A DNA stretch of 64,000 bases from Leptospira_A sp046736045 (GCF_046736045.1 NZ_CP177134.1:1178001-1242000); one strand, 5' to 3'. Shown: positions 1-8,765, numbered from the stretch's first letter. The notes: generated by a model from the letters alone, not told the origin. A program made the numbers and translations.

Positions 1-899
1 ATCAAATCTTCACGTGCGGCAATTGCTTCAGGATAGGAAATTTCAGGATCAGGGTTGGCAAGTGCATACACCATCGGGTTCTTTGCCATAGACTTAACCA
101 TAGCTTGTGTTACCACATTGGCTACGGAAACACCTACGAACAAATCCGTTCCCGGAAAGATATCTTCTAAGGTATCTGCGGAAGTTTTGCGGATAAAGGG
201 CAATTTGGAAACATGTAATCCGGTACGTCTGTCATTGATGACACCGCGGGAATCCACCATGAAAATGTTTTCATGTACGACTCCGATTTTGGTCAACATC
301 TCCGCAATGGAAATCGCAGCAGCACCAGCGCCGTTGATTACCACTTTCAGATTTTCGGCTTTTTTATTTGTAAGTTCCAATGAATTGATCAATGCTGCAG
401 TACATATAATGGCTGTTCCATGTTGATCATCATGAAAAACAGGAATGGCCATTTGTGCATCCAAAGATCTTTCAATTTCAAAACATTCCGGAGCACGAAT
501 GTCTTCCAAATTGATTCCACCAAACGTAGGTTCTAAGGACTTTACTATATTGATAAATTTTTCAGGATCAGTTTCATTGATTTCAATATCGAATACATCG
601 ATTCCGGCGAATTTTTTGAATAAGACTGCTTTTCCTTCCATCACCGGCTTTCCGGCAGAGGCACCAATATTTCCCAGTCCAAGGACTGCCGTGCCATTCG
701 TGATGATTCCGACTAAATTGCCTCGGTTTGTGTATTCATAAACAAGTTCGGGAGATTTTTCAATTTCTAAGCAAGGGTAGGCGACACCCGGAGAATAGGC
801 TAAAGATAGATCATAACTGGTTTCTGTAGGTTTGGTAGGTACAACTTTTGTTTTTCCTTTGGGAAATCGTGAGTGGTACTCGAGTGCCTTGTTTTTCAT
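1..899 (-). CDS. maeB: NADP-dependent malic enzyme, N-terminal part (runs off the window)
   Basis: Oxidative decarboxylation of malate to pyruvate with NAD(P)H. The minus-strand frame opens with ATG at 899 and stays open to base 1, about 299 codons. Visible landmarks: SLAYSPGVAYPCLEI near the start, TNGTAVLGLGNIG, a glycine-rich GKPVMEGKAVLFKKFAG, PVFHDDQHGTA (metal and substrate region) and the nucleotide-binding VVINGAGAAA. These are typical of bacterial MaeB-type enzymes. The 3' end lies beyond the window, so I cannot tell whether a phosphotransacetylase-like C-terminal domain is present. It is divergent from the aquaporin gene, with a 142-bp gap. Malic enzyme is clear; the maeB subtype is likely. 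Confidence 0.9.
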   Translation of the reverse strand, partial: MKNKALEYHSRFPKGKTKVVPTKPTETSYDLSLAYSPGVAYPCLEIEKSPELVYEYTNRGNLVGIITNGTAVLGLGNIGASAGKPVMEGKAVLFKKFAGIDVFDIEINETDPEKFINIVKSLEPTFGGINLEDIRAPECFEIERSLDAQMAIPVFHDDQHGTAIICTAALINSLELTNKKAENLKVVINGAGAAAISIAEMLTKIGVVHENIFMVDSRGVINDRRTGLHVSKLPFIRKTSADTLEDIFPGTDLFVGVSVANVVTQAMVKSMAKNPMVYALANPDPEISYPEAIAAREDL

Positions 900-1041
900 G
901 GTCGATTTTCCCAAAATTTCTGATTCGCGGTAAAATCCTAGAATAAAATCATACAAACCAGAGCTTAAATATGATTGCTATTATGTTCCAACATTCCAAA
1001 GTTTCTTACTTTATTAAGCAAACCTCGTTTAGGGAGAAAGA

Positions 1042-1758
1042 ATGAGCGAATTCATCGGTGAGTTTTTAGGTACATTCGTTTTGATACTGTTAGGAAACGG
1101 AGTTGTGGCAGGAGCACTTCTCGAAAATTCAAAAGCAAAGAACGGAGGCTGGATTGTCATCACAGCCGGTTGGGCATTCGCAGTGGTCTTTGGGATTTTT
1201 GTAGCAAAAACTTTCGGAAGTCCGGGAGCACATTTGAATCCGGCTGTTACACTCTCCGTCGCCATTCAATCGGGGAATTTTACGAATTTTTTTCCTTATG
1301 CAATCGCTCAAATTTCAGGAGCATTTCTAGGTTCCGTATTTGTATATCTACACTACCTTCCCCATTGGAAAAAAACGACAGACCAGTCAGCAATACTGGC
1401 GATCTTTTCTACGGAACCGGCTATCTCACATTCTTTTTCCAATTTTATCAGCGAGGCATTGGGAACTGCGGTTCTCATTCTGGGAATTCATTCCATTTTT
1501 TCAGAAGCTAATGTCGGTTTAACGCCAGCCTTTGGTGCCTTTTTAGTCGGAATTCTCGTATGGGCGATCGGGCTTTCTATGGGAGGTACCACTGGTTATG
1601 CGATCAATCCGGCAAGAGATTTCGGACCAAGACTTGCACATTGGATTTTACCGATTCCGAACAAAGGAAAATCCGGCTGGAAATACGCATGGATTCCCGT
1701 ATGCGCACCATTTACCGGCGCAGGTATCGCAGCATTGTTATTGAAGTTGTTAGGTTAA
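1042..1758 (+). CDS. glpF: Aquaporin / glycerol uptake facilitator (MIP family)
   Basis: Inner-membrane channel for glycerol or water, 238 aa, six predicted membrane helices plus two half-helices. Both MIP signature loops are visible: HLNPAVTLS near residue 71 and YAINPARDFGPR near residue 188. The Asp-Arg after the second NPA (NPARDFGPR) resembles aquaglyceroporins, so glycerol facilitator is preferred over a pure water channel. A good ribosome-binding site (GGGAG) lies about 7 nt upstream of the ATG. No glycerol kinase or glycerol-3-phosphate dehydrogenase gene is adjacent. It ends against a hairpin shared with the convergent lipoprotein gene. Confidence 0.9.
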   Translation: MSEFIGEFLGTFVLILLGNGVVAGALLENSKAKNGGWIVITAGWAFAVVFGIFVAKTFGSPGAHLNPAVTLSVAIQSGNFTNFFPYAIAQISGAFLGSVFVYLHYLPHWKKTTDQSAILAIFSTEPAISHSFSNFISEALGTAVLILGIHSIFSEANVGLTPAFGAFLVGILVWAIGLSMGGTTGYAINPARDFGPRLAHWILPIPNKGKSGWKYAWIPVCAPFTGAGIAALLLKLLG

Positions 1759-1769
1759 AAATTTCAATT

Positions 1770-1789
1770 AAATCATTGGGGAATGATTT
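1770..1789. terminator. Hairpin between convergent genes, probable bidirectional terminator
   Basis: AAATCATT / AATGATTT form a perfect 8-bp stem with a GGGG loop. An A/T-rich run lies on the left and TTTTC on the right. It sits just after the aquaporin stop and overlaps the stop codon of the minus-strand lipoprotein gene. The stem is AT-rich, so strength is uncertain. Confidence 0.5.
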
Positions 1790-2312
1790 TCAAAATTGCA
1801 GGTTTTAAACTAGAACTTCTTGCGGTATTGCCTTTGCAGATGTCGTTTGAGTTTATATTCTTCGAAGTATAAAAGGTAAATACCGTATCGGCTGTGACCG
1901 TTACTTGTGAAATTCCTGTGGAAATTTCAGTAACCGTGGTTGTAGGGTTGAAACCAAACTGATAGAAAGTAATAGAGCTGGTTCTTGAATCACTGCCGCA
2001 GTTTACCGTATATGAGCCCGCAGTGTTTTCCAATCGGTATGTGCCTGCTTTTGCAAATTTAATCGTTAGATTCGAATTTGTTTCTTCCGCACACGCTTCC
2101 AATGTTTTTGTACCTTCAAAAGTGAATGTAGGAATGGAACTTGTGCCCGATACCGTATATTCTTTGCCATTGCAAGCAGTAGTGCTAGTTGTAAGTAATA
2201 ACAAAAAAAGAATGGCGTCTTTCTGTGTAATCGTATCGTCTTCAGATTTTTTTTTGTTAGAGCAGGCTCCCAACACGATCGAAAGAAGTGTAAGTAAAAT
2301 TATTTTTCTCAT
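1773..2312 (-). CDS. Putative small lipoprotein, unknown function
   Basis: 179 aa. A signal peptide with lipobox LSIVLGAC (Cys at residue 16) points to a lipoprotein, followed by the charged linker SNKKKSEDD. The mature part is rich in Ser, Thr and small residues, with two or three Cys (TTACNGKEY, CAEE, VNCGSD) and alternating hydrophobic/polar stretches suggesting a beta-sandwich. No catalytic motif or family is recognised. The gene stands alone, convergent with the aquaporin gene. Envelope location is inferred from the lipobox only. Confidence 0.7.
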   Translation of the reverse strand: MRKIILLTLLSIVLGACSNKKKSEDDTITQKDAILFLLLLTTSTTACNGKEYTVSGTSSIPTFTFEGTKTLEACAEETNSNLTIKFAKAGTYRLENTAGSYTVNCGSDSRTSSITFYQFGFNPTTTVTEISTGISQVTVTADTVFTFYTSKNINSNDICKGNTARSSSLKPAILKIIPQ

Positions 2313-2604
2313 TGATGTCCGTACTTTAAATTTTACAATGCTAGTAATGTCTTTATAAAAGGCCGATTGTTTTAATTAAAGCAAAATTTAACAACTGCAA
2401 AATGAATTCAATTGAAATTTTAAATAATTATAGTTACTTCATATAAGTTAACAGAGAATTATGGTCATACGTTTCCTGACCAACGCCTCAAATAAACGAA
2501 CCTATTTTGGTGAGTATTCGAAAAAATCCGTAAATAATGAAAAAAATATTTTATTATATAATTTTAGCAAGTTTCGGGTTTTAGATTTTATCTGACTTTG
2601 TATA

Positions 2605-3462
2605 ATGAATTCTATGAAAGAGAAAGAAACCATTCACTTTGAACAAATCACAAAAGCGATTTCTTATATCAAAGAAAACTTTAAAGAGCAGCCCAGCTTG
2701 GAAAAGATTGCGGATCAAATCCATCTAAGCCCTTTTCATTTTCAAAAATTATTTACAGAATGGGCGGGAGTGAGTCCTAAAAAATTTCTCCAATACATCA
2801 CTCTCGAACATGCAAAGAAGATGTTAAAAGAAAACGGGTCCACTTTGTTCGATACTGCTTTCGAATCAGGACTGTCAGGAACCGGCAGACTTCATGATTT
2901 GTTTATCAACATGGAAGGTATGACTCCCGGAGAATACAAAAACGGAGGAGAAAATCTTTCTATCAATTACAGTTACGCGGAAAGCCCTTTCGGAAATCTG
3001 TTGGTTGCCTCTACTCTCAAAGGAATCTGTTATATTGCTTTTGCGGATGACGAAAAACAAACGTTATCCGAGCTTAAGCATATATTTCCCAATGCAAATT
3101 ACAAACAAATGGTGGATCTGATCCAACAAAACGCTTTGTCCGTTTTCACAGGCGATTGGAAAAAAATGGAACAAATCAAACTTCATTTGAAAGGAACTGA
3201 ATTTCAATTGAAGGTATGGGAAACCTTATTAAAAATTCCTATGGGGGAACTTGCAACTTACGGAAAAGTGGCTGCCTCCATCCAAAAACCAACTGCTTCA
3301 CGGGCAGTAGGAACCGCCATTGGTGACAATCCTGTTGCATTTCTTATTCCTTGCCATCGCGTCATCCAATCTACAGGAATGATCGGACAATATCATTGGG
3401 GAAGTGACCGCAAAACAGCGATCATAGGATGGGAAGCCGCCCGGACTGACAATCACAGATAG
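2605..3462 (+). CDS. AraC-type HTH / O6-alkylguanine-DNA methyltransferase fusion (Ada-like)
   Basis: 285 aa. Residues about 10-110 form an AraC-type double helix-turn-helix (KIADQIHLSPFHFQKLF, then the second HTH). Residues about 115-280 form the methyltransferase with the suicide-cysteine motif IPCHRVIQ (Cys250), which accepts the alkyl group from O6-alkylguanine. The N-terminal zinc/phosphotriester domain of E. coli Ada is missing, so the methyl-phosphotriester switch is not encoded here. Two starts are possible: ATG 2605, which lies inside a TATAAT sequence, and ATG 2614; neither has a clear ribosome-binding site. First gene of a repair block with the two oxygenases that follow (8-bp gap to the next gene). 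Confidence 0.9.
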   Translation: MNSMKEKETIHFEQITKAISYIKENFKEQPSLEKIADQIHLSPFHFQKLFTEWAGVSPKKFLQYITLEHAKKMLKENGSTLFDTAFESGLSGTGRLHDLFINMEGMTPGEYKNGGENLSINYSYAESPFGNLLVASTLKGICYIAFADDEKQTLSELKHIFPNANYKQMVDLIQQNALSVFTGDWKKMEQIKLHLKGTEFQLKVWETLLKIPMGELATYGKVAASIQKPTASRAVGTAIGDNPVAFLIPCHRVIQSTGMIGQYHWGSDRKTAIIGWEAARTDNHR

Positions 3463-3470
3463 ATTTCCAT

Positions 3471-4184
3471 ATGAAAGAGCTAAAAGAAAAAATTGAACTT
3501 TTGAATTGGATAGAAATCGGCTCGGAACTGAACGAAAAAGGTTATTCCGTTGTAAATAGGTTTATGACGGAATCGGATTGTAAGGAACATATCGAACTTT
3601 ATAATCATGAAAATTTGTTTCGTAAAACTGTTGTTATGGAAAGATACAGATTCGGGTTGGGCGAATATAAATACTTTGATTACCCTCTTCCTCCGACCAT
3701 CCGGACGATTCGGGAAACAATCTATCCTTATCTCGCAAAGATTGCGAATGATTGGATGAACCTGCTTCGCATTGAAACCAGATTCCCCAGTACCGGAAAG
3801 GAACTCCAAACGATTTGTGAGGCGAATGCACAAACGAAACCTACTGTTCTGATTTTGAAATACGGAAAAGGAGGATTCAATACATTGCACCAGGATTTGT
3901 ACGGAGATATTTTTTTTCCAATTCAATTGGTTTTATTTCTAAATGAGCCGGAGATAGATTATACAGGTGGTGAATTCGTATTGACCCAAACAATACCACG
4001 TGCCCAATCAAAAGCAATGGTTCTAAAACCAAAACAAGGTGATATGATTATCTTCACTACTAATTTTAAGCCTAAAAAAGGCGATAAAGGATACTATCGT
4101 GTACAGATGAAACACGGCGTGAGTGAATTGCATTCCGGAGAAAGGCACACTCTCGGAATCATTTTTCATGATGCAATAAGCTAA
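3471..4184 (+). CDS. 2OG-Fe(II) oxygenase, PF09859-like (oxidative DNA-damage/alkylation repair type)
   Basis: 237 aa. The iron-binding HxD motif is HQDLYGD (His140, Asp142); the double-stranded beta-helix continues through FFPIQLVLFLNE and YTGGEFVLTQ, and a distal His/Arg set (MKHGVSELHSGERHTLGIIFHD) closes the fold. This matches the small family annotated as 2OG-Fe(II) oxygenases linked with DNA repair (PF09859/COG3826); the substrate has not, to my knowledge, been settled. Placement between the Ada-like gene and alkB supports a role in alkylation damage. No membrane segment or signal peptide, so cytoplasmic. Confidence 0.8.
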   Translation: MKELKEKIELLNWIEIGSELNEKGYSVVNRFMTESDCKEHIELYNHENLFRKTVVMERYRFGLGEYKYFDYPLPPTIRTIRETIYPYLAKIANDWMNLLRIETRFPSTGKELQTICEANAQTKPTVLILKYGKGGFNTLHQDLYGDIFFPIQLVLFLNEPEIDYTGGEFVLTQTIPRAQSKAMVLKPKQGDMIIFTTNFKPKKGDKGYYRVQMKHGVSELHSGERHTLGIIFHDAIS

Positions 4185-4221
4185 TCGACGAATCCTCAAA
4201 ATCAAATTTTAAATAAAAATC

Positions 4222-4827
4222 ATGGAATTATTTGCTTCCGAAAGTCCAACGAATCTGCTGCCCTATGGCGGAATCGTTCATTACTATGGAAAGGTTTTGG
4301 GTTTGAATGAAGCAAATGATTATTTTAATGCATTACTCGAAACAATAAACTGGAAAAACGATGAGGCGGTTATTTTCGGAAAACATATCGTTACAAAAAG
4401 AAAAGTAGCTTGGTATGGAGATTCCGATTATCAATATACATACTCGGGAACCACCAAACAAGCGCTCTTTTGGACAAGTGAACTTTTGAGACTAAAACAA
4501 ATCGTGGAAAATCTCTCCGAAACAAAATTCAATTCCTGTTTATTGAATCTATATCATAACGGAGAAGAAGGTATGGCCTGGCATAGCGATGATGAAAAAT
4601 CATTAGGAGTCAATACCACAATTGCTTCTTTCAGTTTGGGGGCGGAAAGAAAATTTTCGTTCAAACACAAAAGTAAAAAAGAAACCATCACCATAAATCT
4701 GGAAAACGGAAGTTTACTTTTGATGAAAGGAAAAACTCAAACCGATTGGTATCATTCCTTGCCGAAATCTAAAAAAATTCACAGGCCCAGAATCAATTTA
4801 ACATTCAGAACGATTGTTAGTTCGTAG
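4222..4827 (+). CDS. alkB: AlkB-family DNA dealkylase (2OG-Fe(II) oxygenase)
   Basis: 201 aa. Direct reversal of N1-methyladenine/N3-methylcytosine by oxidative demethylation. Motifs: NLYHNGEEGMAWHSDDE gives the iron HxD (His121, Asp123), His178 in DWYHSLPKS is the third iron ligand, and RPRINLTFR supplies the 2-oxoglutarate arginines (RxNxTFR). It resembles the compact ALKBH2/3-like bacterial branch more than E. coli AlkB. It lies 37 bp after the PF09859-like gene in the same direction; co-transcription with the Ada-like gene is probable. Convergent with the M14 peptidase gene, 11 bp away. Confidence 0.92.
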   Translation: MELFASESPTNLLPYGGIVHYYGKVLGLNEANDYFNALLETINWKNDEAVIFGKHIVTKRKVAWYGDSDYQYTYSGTTKQALFWTSELLRLKQIVENLSETKFNSCLLNLYHNGEEGMAWHSDDEKSLGVNTTIASFSLGAERKFSFKHKSKKETITINLENGSLLLMKGKTQTDWYHSLPKSKKIHRPRINLTFRTIVSS

Positions 4828-4838
4828 ATTACAAAAAT

Positions 4839-5828
4839 TCAAGTCCAGTCTTTCAAATTGGATTGTCCAAGTAACACAAAGTCTCTTAAAAAATCACGAT
4901 ATGTTGTAATTGTTTCGAATTTGTTTTCCCTGGCTGGATTAAAGATTCCACGTTTGCGGAATAATTTCGAAGGATTGTCTTTGATATCCGACCAAGTTCC
5001 GACTTCCAAAGTTAAAGGCAAAAAACGGGAATTGGATTTCGGATTTTCAGGCAAAACTTTTTCTATATAATGATCATAGAATAAATCCCAAAGATCTCCA
5101 TGAGTCGTATAAGTCTCGCTTTGCGGTCCAAATTTGAAACGGGTATGTTTTTTTCCTTTTGCTAAAAACTCAGCAATCTTTTCATAAATCGGAGTGTCCA
5201 CACATGGTGATTTTGTTCCCGCATAAGGCCACCAAACATGATCAATGGTTCCGAACCCCGAGTGCAGATCCAATACAGGCATGATTGCATTCTTTGCGGG
5301 ATAAAAATATTGATGAATGAAACGATAGAGAGCTCTGGATTCAGGTTCCAGAGAATTGCCGCGAAAGTAAGGAAGTTTGGAAGTCCATTTTTGACCACCA
5401 AACAAAAGTGGTGCGGACTCGGCCTCTACTCCAGAATTGCGCATCAAATCAACTCCGGCTGGGTTGGATCTGAATTTTTTGGCAACTCCTCCCGGATTTA
5501 CAATCGGAATGACTACAAGTCCTACTTTTCCTTTTGCAAGTTCTTCCAGATAACCGTCACTTTTTTTGTGTAGAATGTATTCTAAAAAATCAAGCAAGAT
5601 GCGAATGCCGACAGTTTCCAGTCCGTGCACTCCGGCGACAATCCCGACTGGTCTTTGTTTGATGGCTTTTTCCGTTCCGATCTCCAAAGCATGAATGGGA
5701 AATCGAAATCCTTCTTCCGACTTTCTGGAGAATCCGAACTGTTGCAAACGAACAAGTTTACCGCCGATTTTGACAATATCCAAGATTCTTTTTTCATAAC
5801 GATTTAAGCGGCGGAGTCCTCGAAGCAT
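4839..5828 (-). CDS. M14-type zinc carboxypeptidase / deacylase-like protein
   Basis: 329 aa, no obvious signal peptide. Zinc-site elements in M14 order: VAGVHGLETVG (HxxE), then NPGGVAKKFRSNPAGVDLMRN (substrate-binding Arg/Asn region), LDLHSGFGTID (third zinc His) and LTLEVGTW (catalytic Glu). The N-terminal part is short and the fold is more like the succinylglutamate desuccinylase/DUF2817 branch than a digestive carboxypeptidase. Last gene of a five-gene minus-strand operon starting at 8765. An amide-bond hydrolase is well supported; whether it acts on peptidoglycan peptides is a guess. Confidence 0.8.
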   Translation of the reverse strand: MLRGLRRLNRYEKRILDIVKIGGKLVRLQQFGFSRKSEEGFRFPIHALEIGTEKAIKQRPVGIVAGVHGLETVGIRILLDFLEYILHKKSDGYLEELAKGKVGLVVIPIVNPGGVAKKFRSNPAGVDLMRNSGVEAESAPLLFGGQKWTSKLPYFRGNSLEPESRALYRFIHQYFYPAKNAIMPVLDLHSGFGTIDHVWWPYAGTKSPCVDTPIYEKIAEFLAKGKKHTRFKFGPQSETYTTHGDLWDLFYDHYIEKVLPENPKSNSRFLPLTLEVGTWSDIKDNPSKLFRKRGIFNPARENKFETITTYRDFLRDFVLLGQSNLKDWT

Positions 5829-5833
5829 ATTTG

Positions 5834-6256
5834 TTAGTTGCCAGACTGGATTTTTTTGAAACTTTTACATTCTTCCAAAGAATCCACTCTGCCTTGTTTC
5901 AACTCGTCACAGGATGCGATTAGAATTTTTTTAGAACATTCTCTATATAATGATTTTATATTTTCCGGATTTTCTCCAATCAGCTTATACGCATTACTAT
6001 CTCGAAAAGTTTTTTGGCAATTAGTTTCATCCAATCTTGATTTTGTAAAGTCTTTGAGTTTGTCCGGAACTTCTTTCCAGTCCGGATCAGCGCATTTTCT
6101 GTATTTATCGCAAAGAGAAGCGGTAATTTTTAAGGATTCTTCCTTCCATTCATTGGAATCGATACCTTTCCCTTTTTTACAAGAGATGCAAAAAAAGCCG
6201 AAGCTCAGTATTAAAATATAAAACACGGAGTATGTAAAAATTTTCGAGATCCTCAT
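5834..6256 (-). CDS. Small Cys-rich lipoprotein (Leptospira-type)
   Basis: 140 aa. N-terminal hydrophobic stretch ending in a spirochaete-style lipobox FFCISC, then KKGKG. The mature part has five evenly spread Cys (SLCDKYRKCADPDW, NCQKTF, ECSKK, ASCDEL, ECKSF) that could form disulfides, and is strongly helical and charged. It resembles the small Leptospira lipoproteins grouped as TIGR04454, an uncertain match made from memory. Its ATG overlaps the TGA of the MotB-like gene upstream (ATGA), so the two are translationally coupled. Function unknown. Confidence 0.75.
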   Translation of the reverse strand: MRISKIFTYSVFYILILSFGFFCISCKKGKGIDSNEWKEESLKITASLCDKYRKCADPDWKEVPDKLKDFTKSRLDETNCQKTFRDSNAYKLIGENPENIKSLYRECSKKILIASCDELKQGRVDSLEECKSFKKIQSGN

Positions 6257-6987
6257 GGAGCCTGTTCCTTTTTTCTTATAATCACTTCGATTCTTTCTTC
6301 TTTCGCTTTTTTTTCCGGCGTATCACTATCTACGGATTTTTGAAATGTCGCATAACCTTGTACAGACACTTGTTCTCTGGGAATTCCATAATCAGTTACC
6401 AGTTTTTCCGCAATGATGGAGGCTCTATGGGAATGGTAATCCCAAGAATTCTGAAATTTGGATTTGTCGATCGTAGCCTCATAAGGTATCTGCACCCGAA
6501 CAACTACGTCAATATCCAATCCTTTCGAAAGTTCCGCCAATTGTTTGAATGCAAATACCAAATCAGGATCTTCTTCAAGTATGACACCTGAAGAAAGATC
6601 CGATGTCAAAAAAGTTAATTTTAACTCTTCCGTTTCCGCAAGCCCCAATTTCAATTTCGCTTTTTCTTTTAAAGAACGTAAAGCAAACCCTACTTTTTCC
6701 CAAAGGCGATATACTTGCGATTTGGGTTCCATCAGATCTTCTTGCAAAATCCCGGAACCTCCGTCAACGACAAGCCCCATCGCAGATGCATTCAAACCGA
6801 AACCCCGTTTGATATCGGTCGCTACTTCCGACAATTTTTTCGAGTCAACTTTACTGATCGCATAAAGAATGATAAACAATCCGAGAAGCAAAGTGATCAT
6901 ATCGGCATAAGTCAACAACCATCTTTCCTGGTTATGCGATGCATCCTCTTCTTCAACACTCGATTTTCTGAATCTGGAACGTCTCAT
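6253..6987 (-). CDS. MotB-like protein: N-terminal membrane anchor plus OmpA-type peptidoglycan-binding domain
   Basis: 244 aa. The N-terminus RWLLTYADMITLLLGLFIIL has the layout of the MotB plug/transmembrane helix, including the Asp that carries ions in stators (YAD). Residues about 160-240 form an OmpA-like domain (SHRASIIAEKLVTDYGI, VQGYATFQK, ERIEVIIRK). No MotA gene is adjacent; neighbours are lipoproteins, an unknown helical protein and an M14 peptidase. It may be a flagellar stator half whose MotA is elsewhere, or an ExbD/TolR-like or peptidoglycan-anchoring relative. The start directly follows the stop of the upstream gene. Confidence 0.82.
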   Translation of the reverse strand: MRRSRFRKSSVEEEDASHNQERWLLTYADMITLLLGLFIILYAISKVDSKKLSEVATDIKRGFGLNASAMGLVVDGGSGILQEDLMEPKSQVYRLWEKVGFALRSLKEKAKLKLGLAETEELKLTFLTSDLSSGVILEEDPDLVFAFKQLAELSKGLDIDVVVRVQIPYEATIDKSKFQNSWDYHSHRASIIAEKLVTDYGIPREQVSVQGYATFQKSVDSDTPEKKAKEERIEVIIRKKEQAP

Positions 6988-7635
6988 TTATTTTTTAAGC
7001 TCCGGAAACGCCCGAAATAAAAACTCCCATTCTCTTTTTTCCACTTCATCGAAAAAGGAATTAAAAATTTCAGGAGAAACAGGTAGAGTTGCATAATATC
7101 CTTGTTCCACTTTCTTAAATAACGGATATACACCTAACATGCGTGCCATGACTGCGGCAGGCTTCATGATGTAGGAATTAATAGGACGATGAGCCAGGTC
7201 ATAAAATTTTCTTAGGTTATAAAGAACGACTTCCAGTTGTTTTTTGCGGCTCTCCGCCTCTCCTAATTCCTGAAACCTCTGAAAATATTCTTCTCCGGAA
7301 ATTTTTGTTCCCGGCTTCCATCCGTGTTTCAACAACAACTCCGCTAGTTTCACATCCAGTTCGTCAGTGATCGTATTGAGTTCAATGAGACGTTCCACAC
7401 TTTCCCGGGTCCCTTCTTTCATCATATGTTTCACTTTTGCATAAGTGCTGAATGCCAAAGTTTCCCATTCCTCTTTACCTTCTAAATTATATACCGTTTC
7501 AAAAAAAAATTTCGCCATTTCAATGGTTTCTTTTTGATTGAAATAAGAAGAATAAAACTCATGAAATCGTTCTACCTGCGCACGAACGACTTCTTCCCGG
7601 GCAGACTTCAATTCCAAGGACATATTTTCTTTCAT
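6988..7635 (-). CDS. Conserved helical protein of unknown function
   Basis: 215 aa, acidic/basic mixed and predicted almost wholly alpha-helical, no signal peptide or membrane segment. No catalytic motif stands out; hydrophobic-aromatic stretches (FHEFYSSYFNQ, EWEFLFRAFPEL) suggest a helical bundle. It lies between a lipoprotein and the MotB-like protein, with ATGA overlap upstream and zero gap downstream, so all three are probably made together. A second ATG five codons in (MSLELKS) could be the real start. Not recognised. Confidence 0.7.
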   Translation of the reverse strand: MKENMSLELKSAREEVVRAQVERFHEFYSSYFNQKETIEMAKFFFETVYNLEGKEEWETLAFSTYAKVKHMMKEGTRESVERLIELNTITDELDVKLAELLLKHGWKPGTKISGEEYFQRFQELGEAESRKKQLEVVLYNLRKFYDLAHRPINSYIMKPAAVMARMLGVYPLFKKVEQGYYATLPVSPEIFNSFFDEVEKREWEFLFRAFPELKK

Positions 7636-8765
7636 TTAATTTCCAATAACATAGGATAGGTGGGAAATCCTTGTTGATCGATTTCGACTTTATTAATGGA
7701 AAAACGATTTGGTATGGAAACGATCTCTTTATAAAATTTGAAAGAAGAACGGAATAAAAACTTTTGATCTTCTTTTTTCATGGGAATATAATAAAAACTG
7801 ATTCCGTATTTATAATTGGATGCCCAACCTTCTTTAGTCGCTTCCAATAACATTTGAGAAGATGAGATTTGTTTGTTTTGTACTATATTATAAACCGTGG
7901 CACCTTTGTTATAAAGACGCAGCCCTTTTGCATTTTCATCCAAACGAATCTTCGAGTCACCGGGAAAGGATAGTGAAAGATAAGTTACCGTAGTATAATT
8001 TCCACGGTTTTTCAGTTGTAAGGTAACTTTTGATTCTTTGCCAATTTCCAATTTGGGTTCTATTTCGAGAGAAACAAGCGACGGGACCGGCTGCATTGGT
8101 AAATTGGGAATCATTTCCCATCCATTGAAAATAAATTCTTGCGAATAATTCGGATTAGTTGGAAAAATACGAACCGATTTTTCTTTAGGGGAATATTCGA
8201 ACTCAAGTCTTTTGGTGCGAACCAATTCCTCATGTTCTTTCAATTGCAAACCGTCTAAAATTTTGACTCCCTTTCTATAACCGAAAGGAATGGAAAACAA
8301 TCCCATGGGAGGTTCTTCCGATAAAACTTCCACAAAAACGGAGTTAAACGAGTCCCCGGCAAGTTCCGCCAAAACAACCCGGCGGATACAATCCCCTTCT
8401 AAAATTTTTTTCTCTTTGCCCGGAATGGTTCCCGATTCCCAGGAAAGTTTTTTCAAATCATAATGAAAACTACCAAGCGTTAGCTGATTGAATTCCTGTT
8501 TCCACAGAAACTTCCAGGTACTTCCTTCCTTTTTATAAGCGGAAATCGCCTCGGTTTGGCCGGCCTGAGAAAGTACAATTGCTTCCAAATCGGGAGTTTC
8601 ATCCAAATTGATGACCTTAGAGCCGATCACCCGAACAACTTGTTCGCTATTTTCTCCATAAAGAGACCTGGCAATCAAATCATCGCCGGGAACTTCCGAA
8701 CCCTGGCAATTTAAGAACAAAATTAGAGATACGAAGGGTAGAATTCCACGAAGATAATGAGACAT
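7632..8765 (-). CDS. Large lipoprotein of unknown function (operon leader)
   Basis: 377 aa. Signal peptide with lipobox LILFLNC (Cys about residue 20), the Asn at -1 being common in spirochaete lipoproteins. The mature part is beta-rich: an N-terminal section with repeated EAIVLSQAGQTEAISAYKK-like strands, then an immunoglobulin-like section (VSLEIEPKLEIGKESKVTLQ...). No enzyme motif. First gene of the operon ending at 4839. Its promoter would lie in the 95 bp between it and the divergent tmRNA gene. Probably an envelope structural or accessory protein for the MotB-like product; inference only. Confidence 0.75.
   Translation of the reverse strand: MSHYLRGILPFVSLILFLNCQGSEVPGDDLIARSLYGENSEQVVRVIGSKVINLDETPDLEAIVLSQAGQTEAISAYKKEGSTWKFLWKQEFNQLTLGSFHYDLKKLSWESGTIPGKEKKILEGDCIRRVVLAELAGDSFNSVFVEVLSEEPPMGLFSIPFGYRKGVKILDGLQLKEHEELVRTKRLEFEYSPKEKSVRIFPTNPNYSQEFIFNGWEMIPNLPMQPVPSLVSLEIEPKLEIGKESKVTLQLKNRGNYTTVTYLSLSFPGDSKIRLDENAKGLRLYNKGATVYNIVQNKQISSSQMLLEATKEGWASNYKYGISFYYIPMKKEDQKFLFRSSFKFYKEIVSIPNRFSINKVEIDQQGFPTYPMLLEIK

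Noticed and set aside
1..898. Plus-strand ORFs at 55-426 and 445-741
   Set aside because: They are shadows of the malic enzyme on the minus strand, whose motifs are continuous.
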